A stretch of 64,000 bases of DNA, taken from the NCBI RefSeq assembly GCF_002850255.1, contig NZ_CP022522.1, positions 1,859,125 to 1,923,124 on the forward strand. The letters run 5' to 3'. Shown here piece after piece: positions 15,605-24,452 of this stretch; the first letter of the stretch is position 1, and each line of letters starts with the position of its first letter. The position numbers and the translations under genes are program-made. This DNA is from Pseudoalteromonas sp. NC201. Its GTDB lineage: Bacteria > Pseudomonadota > Gammaproteobacteria > Enterobacterales > Alteromonadaceae. Under the pieces are notes generated by a model, which was given only the letters and a program-made list of their open reading frames with translations, was not told the origin of the DNA and did no database searches.

Positions 15605-15982
15605 ATGAAACAAGTTGGCAAAGGAGTAGGGTTCTCTTTATTATCACCGTTAATCGTGGGTGGTGTGCTTGGGATTTACTACAGCTTTACACTCGGTCGC
15701 AGTGAGATGTTCTTTAACTTACTACTCAGTGCAATTTCTAACGCATACATCGTTGGTCTTGCTATGTGCCTATTCGTTGTTCCCGGATATATCCTTATGT
15801 TTAGGTACAACAAGGTGCAATATGGTGGTCTGTTAACACTGGGCTTACTTGGTGGTGCGGTATTTAGCTATCTTTTCGCTGCACAATCGGGTGTCGGTTT
15901 TATTGTTAACGCCTTAATGTCAATGCTCGCAGCGGGGCTATTCTTGTTTGGTTTGCGGGCAGGTCATCGTAAAACTGAGTGA
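15605..15982 (+). CDS. Small membrane protein of unknown function (four predicted helices)
   Basis: About 125 residues with four hydrophobic stretches (residues ~10-28, 42-65, 77-95 and 100-118) and a short basic tail (RAGHRKTE). ATG 15605 is preferred; the frame also opens at GTG 15596, and GAGAG upstream may serve as ribosome site. I do not recognise a family beyond small inner-membrane proteins. It is a single gene after the tRNA-Ser pair, 120 bp before the msrC-like gene. Confidence 0.6.
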   Translation: MKQVGKGVGFSLLSPLIVGGVLGIYYSFTLGRSEMFFNLLLSAISNAYIVGLAMCLFVVPGYILMFRYNKVQYGGLLTLGLLGGAVFSYLFAAQSGVGFIVNALMSMLAAGLFLFGLRAGHRKTE

Positions 15983-16103
15983 TAATTAACCGAGCAGTCT
16001 CAGTTTTACAGATAATTAATACTTTTTCAGTCGAAAAGGTTTTAATTATTTCTCCGAAAGAGTACCTTTAGCTTTTGTCGTTCAATTCGTGAATTTGATG
16101 GTA

Positions 16104-16562
16104 ATGCAAAAGCAAGACTTTTATCAGACTTTAGTTAAACAGGCTCAAGGGCTAATCAGTGGTGAACACAATGTGATTGCCAATATGGCAAACTTGAGTG
16201 CGCTTTTATTTACAACTCTTGAAGATATCAACTGGGCAGGCTTTTATCTTATGGATAGCGCTGAAGAGTTGGTTCTTGGGCCATTCCAAGGCAACCCAGC
16301 CTGCATCCGAATTCCTGTTGGTAAAGGGGTATGTGGCACAGCAGCTGCAACTTGTGAAACGCAATTGGTTGAGGATGTTCATGCGTTTGCAGGCCATATT
16401 GCTTGCGACGCAGCATCAAATTCAGAAATCGTGATCCCTGTTTTTAAAGATAATAAAGTGATTGCCGTGCTAGACATTGACAGTCCTAGTCTGGCAAGAT
16501 TTGACGAGCAGGATAAGATCGGATTAGAAGCGTTAGTTAAAGTGTTTGAGGAAACGCTTTAA
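16104..16562 (+). CDS. msrC: Free methionine-(R)-sulfoxide reductase (GAF domain, fRMsr/MsrC)
   Basis: About 152 residues making up a single GAF domain: the opening INWAGFYLMDSAEELVLGPF, then GNPACIRIPVGKGVCGTAA and the VLDIDSPSLARFDEQD ending. The cysteines in NPACIRI and KGVCGTA, with ACDAASNSE, match the catalytic set of fRMsr, which reduces free Met-(R)-sulfoxide using thioredoxin. ATG 16104 begins a family-typical MQKQDFYQTLVKQA; ATG 16098 and GTG 16089 are in frame and cannot be excluded. Its stop overlaps the ATG of the next small gene by one base. Confidence 0.88.
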   Translation: MQKQDFYQTLVKQAQGLISGEHNVIANMANLSALLFTTLEDINWAGFYLMDSAEELVLGPFQGNPACIRIPVGKGVCGTAAATCETQLVEDVHAFAGHIACDAASNSEIVIPVFKDNKVIAVLDIDSPSLARFDEQDKIGLEALVKVFEETL

Positions 16563-16840
16563 TGAAAGATATGCTTCAGGTACAAGATTATTTGTTTTCT
16601 TACGCCGATGTTGGTGATTGGGAAGGCGAAGAAGAAGTTGTTGCAGAACGCTTAAATGAACTTATTCATCACGCATGGGATTTACTTCCCGAAGATTTAG
16701 ACTGTGACACAATAGATAGGCTCATAGAAGGTATTTGGGAACATCTTCGCGGTGATTTAGCGCTTCTTGAAGCAGAGATAGAAGAGCTAATTGACTGGGT
16801 TACACACTATATAAACTCGTCGCTCGATGAGCAGATGTAA
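16562..16840 (+). CDS. Small acidic protein of unknown function upstream of proQ
   Basis: A 92-residue, strongly acidic protein (many Asp/Glu, e.g. DWEGEEEVVAERL and EAEIEELIDWV), predicted mostly helical, with no cysteine pair, signal or membrane segment. Its ATG overlaps the msrC-like stop (TAATG) and it lies 15 bp before proQ, so it belongs to the msrC-proQ-prc transcript. I do not recognise a family. A cytosolic adaptor or a partner of the very basic ProQ is conceivable, but this is speculation from charge and position only. Confidence 0.7.
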   Translation: MKDMLQVQDYLFSYADVGDWEGEEEVVAERLNELIHHAWDLLPEDLDCDTIDRLIEGIWEHLRGDLALLEAEIEELIDWVTHYINSSLDEQM

Positions 16841-16855
16841 TTAATAGGTTTAAAA

Positions 16856-17506
16856 ATGGAAACCACAAACAAGCTAAAAGACACAAATGAAGTATTAGAC
16901 TTCTTATTTTCAGAATTTCCTAACTGCTTCAAGCAAAAGGAAGGGATTAAGCCATTAAAGGTTGGTATTTTCAAAGATATCGCTGAGCGTATTGAGGGTT
17001 CTGACAAAGTCAGTAAAACCCAAGTACGTCAAGCGCTTCGTAAATACACTTCAAACTGGCGTTATCTCGAAGCAGTCACTAAGAACGAGTTTCGTGTAGA
17101 CCTAGACGGCAATCAGGCTGAAAAGGTTGAACAAGAGCACGTTGAACACGCAGAAAAAGCATTGGCCGAGAGCCGTGCCAAAATGGCTAAGCGTAAAAAG
17201 CCGCAGCGTCCAAACAATCGCGATGGCGAAACAAAATCTTACAAAAAGAAACCTCACTCAAGGGATCGTCAAGACCAAAAACGCCCTAAAATGAGTAATA
17301 AACCTGCTGAAGTTAAACCTAAGCGCAGTGGTAAAGTTGAACCTTTACCGGCTGAACAGGTCAAGGTTAATAACAAAGTTAAAGTTAAACTTGGTCAAGC
17401 GCTTGTTAACGCTACTATCACTGAAGTCAAAAATGATGAAGTGCACGTAGAGCTTGTAACAGGAATGCAAGTTAAAACTAAAGCAGATAGCCTATATATT
17501 CAGTAA
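16856..17506 (+). CDS. proQ: RNA chaperone ProQ
   Basis: A 216-residue protein. Residues ~8-115 are the FinO/ProQ RNA-binding domain (LFSEFPNCFKQKEGIKPLKVGIF, split by the motif FPNCF and KPLKVGI; then ALRKYTSNWRYL). A long Lys/Arg-rich linker follows (residues ~120-170) and then a C-terminal KOW/SH3-like domain (VKVKLGQALVNATI to the end). ProQ binds structured small RNAs and mRNA 3' ends and affects their stability and pairing. It precedes prc by 10 bp, the same order as in E. coli, where the proQ-prc pair links osmoregulation of ProP and cell-wall protease control. Confidence 0.95.
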   Translation: METTNKLKDTNEVLDFLFSEFPNCFKQKEGIKPLKVGIFKDIAERIEGSDKVSKTQVRQALRKYTSNWRYLEAVTKNEFRVDLDGNQAEKVEQEHVEHAEKALAESRAKMAKRKKPQRPNNRDGETKSYKKKPHSRDRQDQKRPKMSNKPAEVKPKRSGKVEPLPAEQVKVNNKVKVKLGQALVNATITEVKNDEVHVELVTGMQVKTKADSLYIQ

Positions 17507-17516
17507 GGAGTTGTAT

Positions 17517-19553
17517 ATGAGTAAAAAGTTACCACTCATTTCCCTAGTCGCCGCGTTCGTATCGAGTGTTACTTTAGCCTCAACAAGCACAGTCACTATT
17601 AAGGACTTGCCAGTTCTTAAACCTGAAGCGCAACACACCACGGCTAGTAAACGAGTGACTAACCTATTTACTCGGCAACACTACAAACGCTTCAGCTTTG
17701 ATGACAGCTTATCGGATAAAATTTTCGATCGTTACGTAGAAGCCATCGACTTTAACAAGTCTTTGCTTTTGCAGTCGGATATCGATAGTTTTCAACAGTA
17801 TCGTAAGCAATTTGATGATGCATTGATCTCAGGAAAACTGGGTTTTGCTTATGATATGTTTAACCTAAGCATGAAGCGTCGCTTTGAGCGCTATGATTTT
17901 GCCATTGGCTTACTCGACAAAGAAATGAACTTTGACAAAAAAGATGAGTTCATTTTTGATAGAGAAGAGCAAAATTACGCAACCGCGACAAGCGAGCTTG
18001 ACGAATATTGGCGCCAGCGCGTTAAATCTGATGCGCTGCGCTTAAAATTGACTGGGAAAAATTGGGAAGAGATCAAAGAAGTCCTTACCAAGCGCTACAA
18101 GAATGCGCAAAAACGTCTAGTCCAAACGAATAGTGAAGATGCATTCCAAGTAATCATGAATGCGTTTGCACGCAGCATTGAAGCGCACACATCTTATCTT
18201 TCGCCACGCCGTGCCGAACAGTTCAAAATGGATATGGACTTAGAGCTGGAAGGTATTGGTGCGGTATTAAGTTACGATGAAGATTATACTGTGATCCGTA
18301 GTTTAGTCCCCGGAGGCCCTGCGGACAAAACCGAAAAGCTTAAGCCGGACGACAAAATCATCGGTGTAGCACAAGATAATAAAGAATTTGTAGATGTTAT
18401 CGGCTGGCGTTTAGATGATGTGGTCGATCTCATCAAAGGCCCTAAGGGGACCAAGGTTAGACTTCAATACCTTAAAGGTACTGATAGTCACGGTACGCCA
18501 AAAGTCGTTGAAATTGTTCGTGACAAAGTAAAATTAGAAGACCGCGCAGTTAAGTCTTCAGTCTTTGAAGCCAAGTATTCTGAGCTACAAAGCAAAATAG
18601 GCGTGATAGAAATCCCAAGTTTCTACAATAATCTTTCTCAAGATGTAAAAACTGAAATCGCTAAACTTAAAGAAGCCAAAGTAGATGGGGTTATCATTGA
18701 CCTTCGTCAAAATGGTGGTGGGTCGCTTTACGAAGCGACCCAGCTATCCGGTTTATTCTTTGACCAAGGTCCAGTTGTTCAGATCCATACCGCTTACAAT
18801 CGTGTCGAAAGTCAACAAGATAGGGATGGCATTACCTTCTACGATGGGCCTTTGACTGTTTTAGTTGATCGCTACAGTGCATCGGCATCCGAGATTTTTG
18901 CTGCTGCGATGCAAGACTATGGCCGAGCAGTAGTGATTGGTGAGCAAACCTTTGGTAAAGGCACCGTGCAACAACATCGTGGCCTCGGTAAAAATTACGA
19001 TTTATTCGAAAATCCTTTGGGAAGTGTAACCTACACGATTGCGAAGTTTTATCGTATCGACGGTGGCAGTACACAGCATAAAGGCGTGATCCCTGATATC
19101 TTGCTACCATCGGCAATCAATCCAGAAGAGTGGGGAGAGAGCCAAGAGGATAATGCGTTGCCTTGGGATAGTATCGTTCGTGCAAAATATGCGAGCCTCG
19201 ATAATTTGTCGCCAACTATCCAATACTTGAGTAAGCGCCATGATGAGCGAGTAAAAGCAGAGCCAGAATTCGAATATATTTATAAAGATATTGAAGAATA
19301 CAAAGCGCGCAAGGACGATAAGGCGATTTCATTAGTTGAAGCTGAGCGTATCAAAGAGCGTGAAGACCGCGATGATCTGGTATTAAAACGCACGAATGAA
19401 AGGCTGAAACGTCTCGGTTTAGAGCCAGTTAAAGATTTGGACGATGCACCAGAGGTTATTTCAGAATTAGACCCTTACCTTGAAGAGGCTGCGCTTATCA
19501 CGCAGGACCTAATTTCATACGGGCGGGTAGCCAAAAACGAAGTTAAAAAATAA
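17517..19553 (+). CDS. prc: Tail-specific periplasmic protease Prc/Tsp
   Basis: About 678 residues from ATG 17517, with AAGGAG at 17504-17509 upstream; E. coli Prc is 682. After a signal peptide (MSKKLPLISLVAAFVSSVTLA) come an N-terminal helical domain, a PDZ domain (residues ~240-330, GIGAVLSYDEDYTVIRSLVPGG begins it) and the S41 protease core. The nucleophile Ser lies in YSASASEIFA and the general-base Lys in FGKGTVQ. Prc degrades periplasmic proteins with non-polar C-termini and trims PBP3 and MepS with NlpI. The C-terminal DUF3340-like part is present. Confidence 0.95.
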   Translation: MSKKLPLISLVAAFVSSVTLASTSTVTIKDLPVLKPEAQHTTASKRVTNLFTRQHYKRFSFDDSLSDKIFDRYVEAIDFNKSLLLQSDIDSFQQYRKQFDDALISGKLGFAYDMFNLSMKRRFERYDFAIGLLDKEMNFDKKDEFIFDREEQNYATATSELDEYWRQRVKSDALRLKLTGKNWEEIKEVLTKRYKNAQKRLVQTNSEDAFQVIMNAFARSIEAHTSYLSPRRAEQFKMDMDLELEGIGAVLSYDEDYTVIRSLVPGGPADKTEKLKPDDKIIGVAQDNKEFVDVIGWRLDDVVDLIKGPKGTKVRLQYLKGTDSHGTPKVVEIVRDKVKLEDRAVKSSVFEAKYSELQSKIGVIEIPSFYNNLSQDVKTEIAKLKEAKVDGVIIDLRQNGGGSLYEATQLSGLFFDQGPVVQIHTAYNRVESQQDRDGITFYDGPLTVLVDRYSASASEIFAAAMQDYGRAVVIGEQTFGKGTVQQHRGLGKNYDLFENPLGSVTYTIAKFYRIDGGSTQHKGVIPDILLPSAINPEEWGESQEDNALPWDSIVRAKYASLDNLSPTIQYLSKRHDERVKAEPEFEYIYKDIEEYKARKDDKAISLVEAERIKEREDRDDLVLKRTNERLKRLGLEPVKDLDDAPEVISELDPYLEEAALITQDLISYGRVAKNEVKK

Positions 19554-19555
19554 AT

Positions 19556-19579
19556 AAAAGGCGCTTCAAGCGCCTTTTA
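19556..19579 (+). terminator. Intrinsic terminator after prc
   Basis: Stem AAAAGGCGCTT/AAGCGCCTTTT with a tiny loop, GC-rich core and T-rich end. Confidence 0.8.
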
Positions 19580-19778
19580 TTATGCCTTTTACACTTACTT
19601 TTACTTAACTAATTTTGTTATCATCTGCCAGATTTTCTAAGCTGATACTCTTTTGAGGCTTTTTGAGAATGGTGCGTGGCTCGACCACTGGCAACCTAGC
19701 TACTCAAAACGGCTCAAAACGGTATACTGCAAATAAAATAATTATAAGCATGGGTCGTCGTGCGTAGGAGTATTCCTT

Positions 19779-21260
19779 TTGAAACAACAAAAACAGCCGT
19801 CATTTATTGACGCCCTTATTCCGATCACATTGTTGGTCGCTTTGCTCGGTGCTGCGGTGTACCTCTATGGTGACAGCTCATCATCAGGTCCAAATCAAAT
19901 AGCCCTACTTTTTGCAACATTCACTGCGGCGCTTGTCGGTCTAAAAAACGGTTTTACGTGGAAGACGCTTGAAGAAGCGATGATAAAAGGGATAACTATC
20001 TCTCTTGGTGCTATTATCATTTTATTGATGGTAGGTGCCTTAATCGGTACTTGGTTGCTGTCTGGAACAGTCCCAACACTGATATATTACGGACTACAAA
20101 TTATCAATCCAAGTTGGTTTTATGCCGCGAGTTGTTTGATTTGTGGAATTGTGGCGATGAGTATAGGCAGCTCATGGACGACGGCCGCAACCATAGGTGT
20201 AGCGCTACTAGGTGTGGCGACGGGGCTTGGCTTAGATCAGGTCGTAACCGCGGGTGCAGTCATTTCAGGTGCTTATTTTGGCGATAAGTTAAGCCCATTA
20301 TCTGAAACCACAAACTTAGCGCCTGCAGTTGCCGGTAGTGATTTATTTGACCATATTCAGCATATGCTTTGGACCACAGTACCTAGCTTTGTAATCGCAC
20401 TTATTATATTTATTGTCATGGGCTTTAATGCTGAAGCGTCAAGTGAAGCGGGGCGAATAGATGAAATTGTGTCGATACTACAAACTAACTTCAACATTAA
20501 CCTGCTAATGCTAGTTCCTTTGCTGGTGCTGCTTGGGCTTGCTATCAAGAAGATGCCAGCTTTTCCGGCGATTTCAATCGGCGCGGTGATGGGGGCGATA
20601 TGGGCAGTGCTGTTCCAAGGAGACCTTATTGCAAGTCAAATTGGTGCTAGCCAAGGTGAGTTAGTGGGCTATGTGAAATTGGTGTGGGCAACTTTCTTTG
20701 ACGGTTTTGCGTTGCAAACAGGCGATGCAAAAATGGACGATTTGCTAAGTGGCGGTGGCATGTCATCAATGCTAACGACAACTTGGCTGGTGATGACGGC
20801 ATTGATGTTTGGCGCCATTATGGAAAAAACTGGCTTACTTGATGTCTTCGTACGCAGCATTCTTAAAATTGCAAAAAGCACAGGCTCACTAATTGCCTCG
20901 ACTATTGCAACTTGTATTGGTACAAATCTAGTTGCCGCGGATCAGTACATCGCGATTGTTGTTCCTGGTCGTATGTTCAAAGAAGAATACAAAAAGCGCG
21001 GTTTGAAGAGTGTAAACCTCTCACGTACGCTGGAAGATGGTGGCACAATCACCAGTCCACTGATCCCTTGGAACACCTGCGGCGCATATATGCAGAGTGT
21101 ACTACTGATCAATCCGTTTGATTATGCCATGTACGCATTTTTTAACTTGATCAATCCTGTGCTGGCGGTCATCTACGCGTATCTTGGTATCAAGATCCTT
21201 AAGATTACGCCACCAACAGTAAACGCGGAAGAACCAAATGAGAAAGCAGGGCAAGCGTAA
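19779..21260 (+). CDS. nhaC: Na+/H+ antiporter NhaC family
   Basis: A 493-residue protein with about eleven hydrophobic segments. Family marks are SIGSSWTTAATIGVALLG, FGDKLSPLSETTNLAPAVAG (the ion-pathway motif) and near the end LIPWNTCGAYM. It exchanges internal Na+ for external H+ across the inner membrane, useful to a marine cell. The start is TTG (19779) with TAGGAG at the right distance. It is a single gene between terminators. Confidence 0.92.
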   Translation: MKQQKQPSFIDALIPITLLVALLGAAVYLYGDSSSSGPNQIALLFATFTAALVGLKNGFTWKTLEEAMIKGITISLGAIIILLMVGALIGTWLLSGTVPTLIYYGLQIINPSWFYAASCLICGIVAMSIGSSWTTAATIGVALLGVATGLGLDQVVTAGAVISGAYFGDKLSPLSETTNLAPAVAGSDLFDHIQHMLWTTVPSFVIALIIFIVMGFNAEASSEAGRIDEIVSILQTNFNINLLMLVPLLVLLGLAIKKMPAFPAISIGAVMGAIWAVLFQGDLIASQIGASQGELVGYVKLVWATFFDGFALQTGDAKMDDLLSGGGMSSMLTTTWLVMTALMFGAIMEKTGLLDVFVRSILKIAKSTGSLIASTIATCIGTNLVAADQYIAIVVPGRMFKEEYKKRGLKSVNLSRTLEDGGTITSPLIPWNTCGAYMQSVLLINPFDYAMYAFFNLINPVLAVIYAYLGIKILKITPPTVNAEEPNEKAGQA

Positions 21261-21360
21261 AATAGCGCATTTGCAATCTTGATCAGGCCTTTTCCAACAG
21301 GTCAAGTAGAAATTAAACGCCTATCCTTAGAATTGGCGATATCAAATTTGTTTTATCACT

Positions 21361-21382
21361 CGCCCCTTTTTGGGGCGTTTTT
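21361..21382 (+). terminator. Intrinsic terminator between nhaC and pepN
   Basis: Stem CGCCCC/GGGGCG with loop TTTTT, followed by TTTTTG. It sits 14 bp before the pepN start and may attenuate readthrough. Confidence 0.85.
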
Positions 21383-21395
21383 GTAAGGACTATAT

Positions 21396-23981
21396 ATGAC
21401 TCAAAAACCACAAGCCAAATTTCTTAAAGATTACCTTGCACCAAGCCATACCGTTGATACGCTTTGCTTGACCTTTGAGTTAAGCCCAAGAAATACCTTA
21501 GTGACTGCTGTAAGTCAGTTTGTCGCTGTGAGCGATGCGACACAATTAATTTTGGATGGTGTCGACTTAGAGTTAGTATTTTGTCAGGTAAATGGTGAAG
21601 AGTGGCAAAGCCTTGAAAAATCTGACTCAGAATTGATTCTTTCTAACTTGCCAAAGGCCTTTGAACTTAAAATTGTCACTAAAATTTCGCCGCAAACAAA
21701 CACCTCACTTGAAGGCTTATACCTCTCTGATGGCGCTTATTGTACGCAATGTGAAGCGGAAGGTTTTAGAAAAATCACCTACTTTATGGATAGACCTGAT
21801 GTACTGACGACTTATACGGTGACGATCATCGGTGAGTCAAAGTATCGTTACTTATTATCAAATGGCAATAAAGTTGAAGAAGGAAGCTTAAGTGACGGCA
21901 GACATTTTGCAAAATGGCACGATCCGCACAAAAAACCAAGCTACTTGTTTGCCTTGGTTGCTGGCGATTTTGATGTATTAGAAGACAATTACAGCACTAA
22001 GTCGGGTAGAGAGGTGAAGTTGGCGTTATTTGTCGATAAAGGCAATTTACATAAAGCTCCCCATGCTATGACGTCACTAAAAAAGGCCATGGAGTGGGAT
22101 GAGTCAAGGTTTGATTTGGAATACGATCTCGATATATACATGATTGTCGCGGTTGATTTTTTCAATATGGGGGCAATGGAAAATAAAGGTCTGAATGTTT
22201 TTAACAGTGCCTGTGTGTTGGCAAGCCAAGAGACTGCGACAGACCGAGACTTTCACACCATTGAATCGATAGTTGGACATGAATACTTCCATAACTGGAC
22301 TGGGAACCGGGTTACTTGCCGTGATTGGTTTCAGCTTAGTTTAAAAGAAGGCTTAACCGTATTTAGAGATCAGGAGTTTAGCAGCGATCTAGGTTCTCGA
22401 GGCCTAAACCGTATTGACGCGGTAATGGCGATGCGTACGCATCAGTTTGCAGAAGACGCGGGGCCAATGGCACATCCGATAAGGCCACAGCAAGTTATTG
22501 AAATGAATAACTTCTATACCGTAACTGTTTATAACAAAGGTGCTGAAGTGATCCGTATGATGCACACCTTATTGGGGGAAGCAAACTTCCAAAAAGGGAT
22601 GAAGCTCTACTTTGAGCGTCATGACGGACAAGCTGTGACGTGCGATGATTTCGTTAATGCAATGATGGATGCTTCTGGTGTTGATTTAACGCAATTTAAA
22701 CTATGGTACGAGCAATTCGGCACGCCAAGAGTAAAAGTGGCTACCGAGTATGACAAACAGGCACAAACATATGCGATTACGGTGAGCCAAAGCCATGCTG
22801 ATTGCGACCCCGTAAAAGCGCCACTGCATATTCCTTTTAAGCTAGAGCTTTTGGATGAGCAAGGTGAAAGCATTCCGTTGCTAACAAAGCACGGAGAAAT
22901 ACAACGAGCGTTAGATATTACTGAATTTGAACAGCGGTTTGAGTTTGAGCAAGTTGTAAGTAAACCAGTTCCTGTATTACTAGAAGATTTCTCAGCACCT
23001 GTGCTTATGGAGTACAGCTATACTATTGATGAGTTACTACACATATTGCGTTTTGCACGTAGTGATTACGCTCGTTGGGAAGCAGTGCAGCAAATCTTTA
23101 TGATTGAAGTTAAACGAGCGGTTACGTCAGACGACTTCGCACTGGATTCAAAAGTTCTCGGTGCATTGTCCTCATTGGTGGAAGCGTTAGATGGAGACCT
23201 TGCGCTACTGGCTGAGTTATTGACTTTACCAACGTTTGATACGTTAGCCAGTCAATTTGAAATTATCCCAGTAGACAAACTCGTTTCAATTTCTGATGCA
23301 TTTGAAATGCAAATTGCGCAATCACTGCAATCGGTGTTTGAACACGCTTATTTATCTTTGCAAGACTCAGGCTCATTAGAAGCAAAGGATGTCGCGATCA
23401 GAGCCTTTAAAAATAAAGCGCTTTATTACTTAGCGAAAACAGATTCCGATAGTGTTGACTGCGCGCTAGATAATCAATTTTCTTCAAGCAATATGACCAC
23501 TAAGTTGGCATCATTAAAAGCAGCCGTCGCCGCGCAGCACACAAAGATGGAAAGCTTGTTCAGTCAATTTGATAGTCAATGGCGTCACGATAGTCTAGTC
23601 ATGGACAAATGGTTTGCATTAAGTGCAAGCTTATCCAACGACGAGGTGATATCGAATATAAATACGCTTTATGCGCATCCTTGTTTTGACAAAGGCAATC
23701 CTAACCGTGTTCGCGCATTGATAGGAAGCTTCGCAAGAACTAACCCTGCGCAATTCCATCGTACAGATGGTAAGGGCTATGCGTTATTGGGAGACCTATT
23801 AGTGGAGCTAAACAGTATCAATCCACAAAATGCGTCTCGTATGATCACGCCGTTCATGTCATGGAAGCGTTATGATGAAACGCGGCAACAGCTGATGCGG
23901 GCACAGTTGAGTCGTTTGGCTAACTTAGAAGGCTTAAGCGACGACTTATATGAGAAGGTAGAGAAGGCGCTAGCGCAGTAG
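21396..23981 (+). CDS. pepN: Aminopeptidase N (M1 family)
   Basis: An 861-residue M1 aminopeptidase. The exopeptidase motif GAMENKGL and the zinc site HEYFHNW with the third ligand Glu in LKEGLTVFRDQEF are intact and spaced as in E. coli PepN (870 residues). The C-terminal ~330 residues are the helical, Ig-like plus superhelical domain (DUF3458-type). It removes N-terminal residues from cytosolic peptides, the final step after Lon/Clp proteolysis. It has no signal peptide. The next gene (DUF2835) begins at the base after the stop, so the two are co-translated. Confidence 0.97.
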   Translation: MTQKPQAKFLKDYLAPSHTVDTLCLTFELSPRNTLVTAVSQFVAVSDATQLILDGVDLELVFCQVNGEEWQSLEKSDSELILSNLPKAFELKIVTKISPQTNTSLEGLYLSDGAYCTQCEAEGFRKITYFMDRPDVLTTYTVTIIGESKYRYLLSNGNKVEEGSLSDGRHFAKWHDPHKKPSYLFALVAGDFDVLEDNYSTKSGREVKLALFVDKGNLHKAPHAMTSLKKAMEWDESRFDLEYDLDIYMIVAVDFFNMGAMENKGLNVFNSACVLASQETATDRDFHTIESIVGHEYFHNWTGNRVTCRDWFQLSLKEGLTVFRDQEFSSDLGSRGLNRIDAVMAMRTHQFAEDAGPMAHPIRPQQVIEMNNFYTVTVYNKGAEVIRMMHTLLGEANFQKGMKLYFERHDGQAVTCDDFVNAMMDASGVDLTQFKLWYEQFGTPRVKVATEYDKQAQTYAITVSQSHADCDPVKAPLHIPFKLELLDEQGESIPLLTKHGEIQRALDITEFEQRFEFEQVVSKPVPVLLEDFSAPVLMEYSYTIDELLHILRFARSDYARWEAVQQIFMIEVKRAVTSDDFALDSKVLGALSSLVEALDGDLALLAELLTLPTFDTLASQFEIIPVDKLVSISDAFEMQIAQSLQSVFEHAYLSLQDSGSLEAKDVAIRAFKNKALYYLAKTDSDSVDCALDNQFSSSNMTTKLASLKAAVAAQHTKMESLFSQFDSQWRHDSLVMDKWFALSASLSNDEVISNINTLYAHPCFDKGNPNRVRALIGSFARTNPAQFHRTDGKGYALLGDLLVELNSINPQNASRMITPFMSWKRYDETRQQLMRAQLSRLANLEGLSDDLYEKVEKALAQ

Positions 23982-24203
23982 ATGAAAGAGTACTTCTTTT
24001 ACATGGATTTGAGTTATGACAAGTGCCTCGGTTACTACTACGGGCACTATACTTCAGTGCAAGTGATTGAAGATGGGGGCAAGAGTATTCGCTTCCCCGC
24101 AGAGCGTATTCGCCCCTTTATTTCATCAATTGGGATCAGGGGGAGATTCCGTCTCATCTTGGATGATAGCAATAAGTTTCTATCGTTAGAAAAAGTCACT
24201 TAA
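23982..24203 (+). CDS. DUF2835 family protein
   Basis: A 73-residue protein with repeated YY/F aromatic residues (FFYMDLSYDKCLGYYYG) and the motif SIRFPAERIRPFISS with GRFRLILDD that I associate with DUF2835. Its role is unknown. It begins immediately after the pepN stop and is commonly found downstream of pepN in related marine bacteria (from memory), so it may act on the same process. Confidence 0.75.
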   Translation: MKEYFFYMDLSYDKCLGYYYGHYTSVQVIEDGGKSIRFPAERIRPFISSIGIRGRFRLILDDSNKFLSLEKVT

Positions 24204-24247
24204 TCGAAGTAGAACTGCAAAACATATTTTATTTTTGTTAAATGAGT

Positions 24248-24277
24248 TTGTTATAAGCTTGAAATACGTGTTATAAA
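24248..24277 (+). promoter_or_regulatory. Candidate promoter of the DUF1302-DUF1329-YCF48-RND operon
   Basis: TTGTTA (24248-24253) and TATAAA (24272-24277) are 18 bp apart. The predicted start point is near 24284, exactly where the near-palindrome begins. The leader would be about 170 nt and includes a perfect 14-bp palindrome AGAGCTTAAGCTCT at 24409-24422. Confidence 0.5.
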
Positions 24278-24282
24278 TTATC

Positions 24283-24300
24283 TGGTAGGACGTCTTACCA
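24283..24300. promoter_or_regulatory. Near-perfect palindrome at the predicted start point: candidate operator
   Basis: TGGTAGGACGTCTTACCA equals its own reverse complement except at one symmetric pair of positions. Centred at 24291/24292, it covers about +1 to +18 of the predicted promoter, a classic repressor position. The half-sites (TGGTANGAC) resemble cores bound by GntR-family regulators such as FadR and PdhR, but the spacing between halves differs, so no regulator is named. Confidence 0.55.
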
Positions 24301-24452
24301 AGAGTAAAATACGCCCCTAGAGGCGAAAAAGCGTTGATTTAGTGGAGCAGTATTTGTATTTTCGCGGTTTCGCTTCTATCGTTTAGACAACAAAAAACAA
24401 TAACTCTAAGAGCTTAAGCTCTAGACATGACCCGCCAAAAGGGGGAGAAATA

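Noticed and set aside
24313..24326. Short hairpin CGCC/GGCG in the leader of the DUF1302 operon
   Set aside because: Only four pairs and no T-run; too weak to call a terminator or riboswitch.
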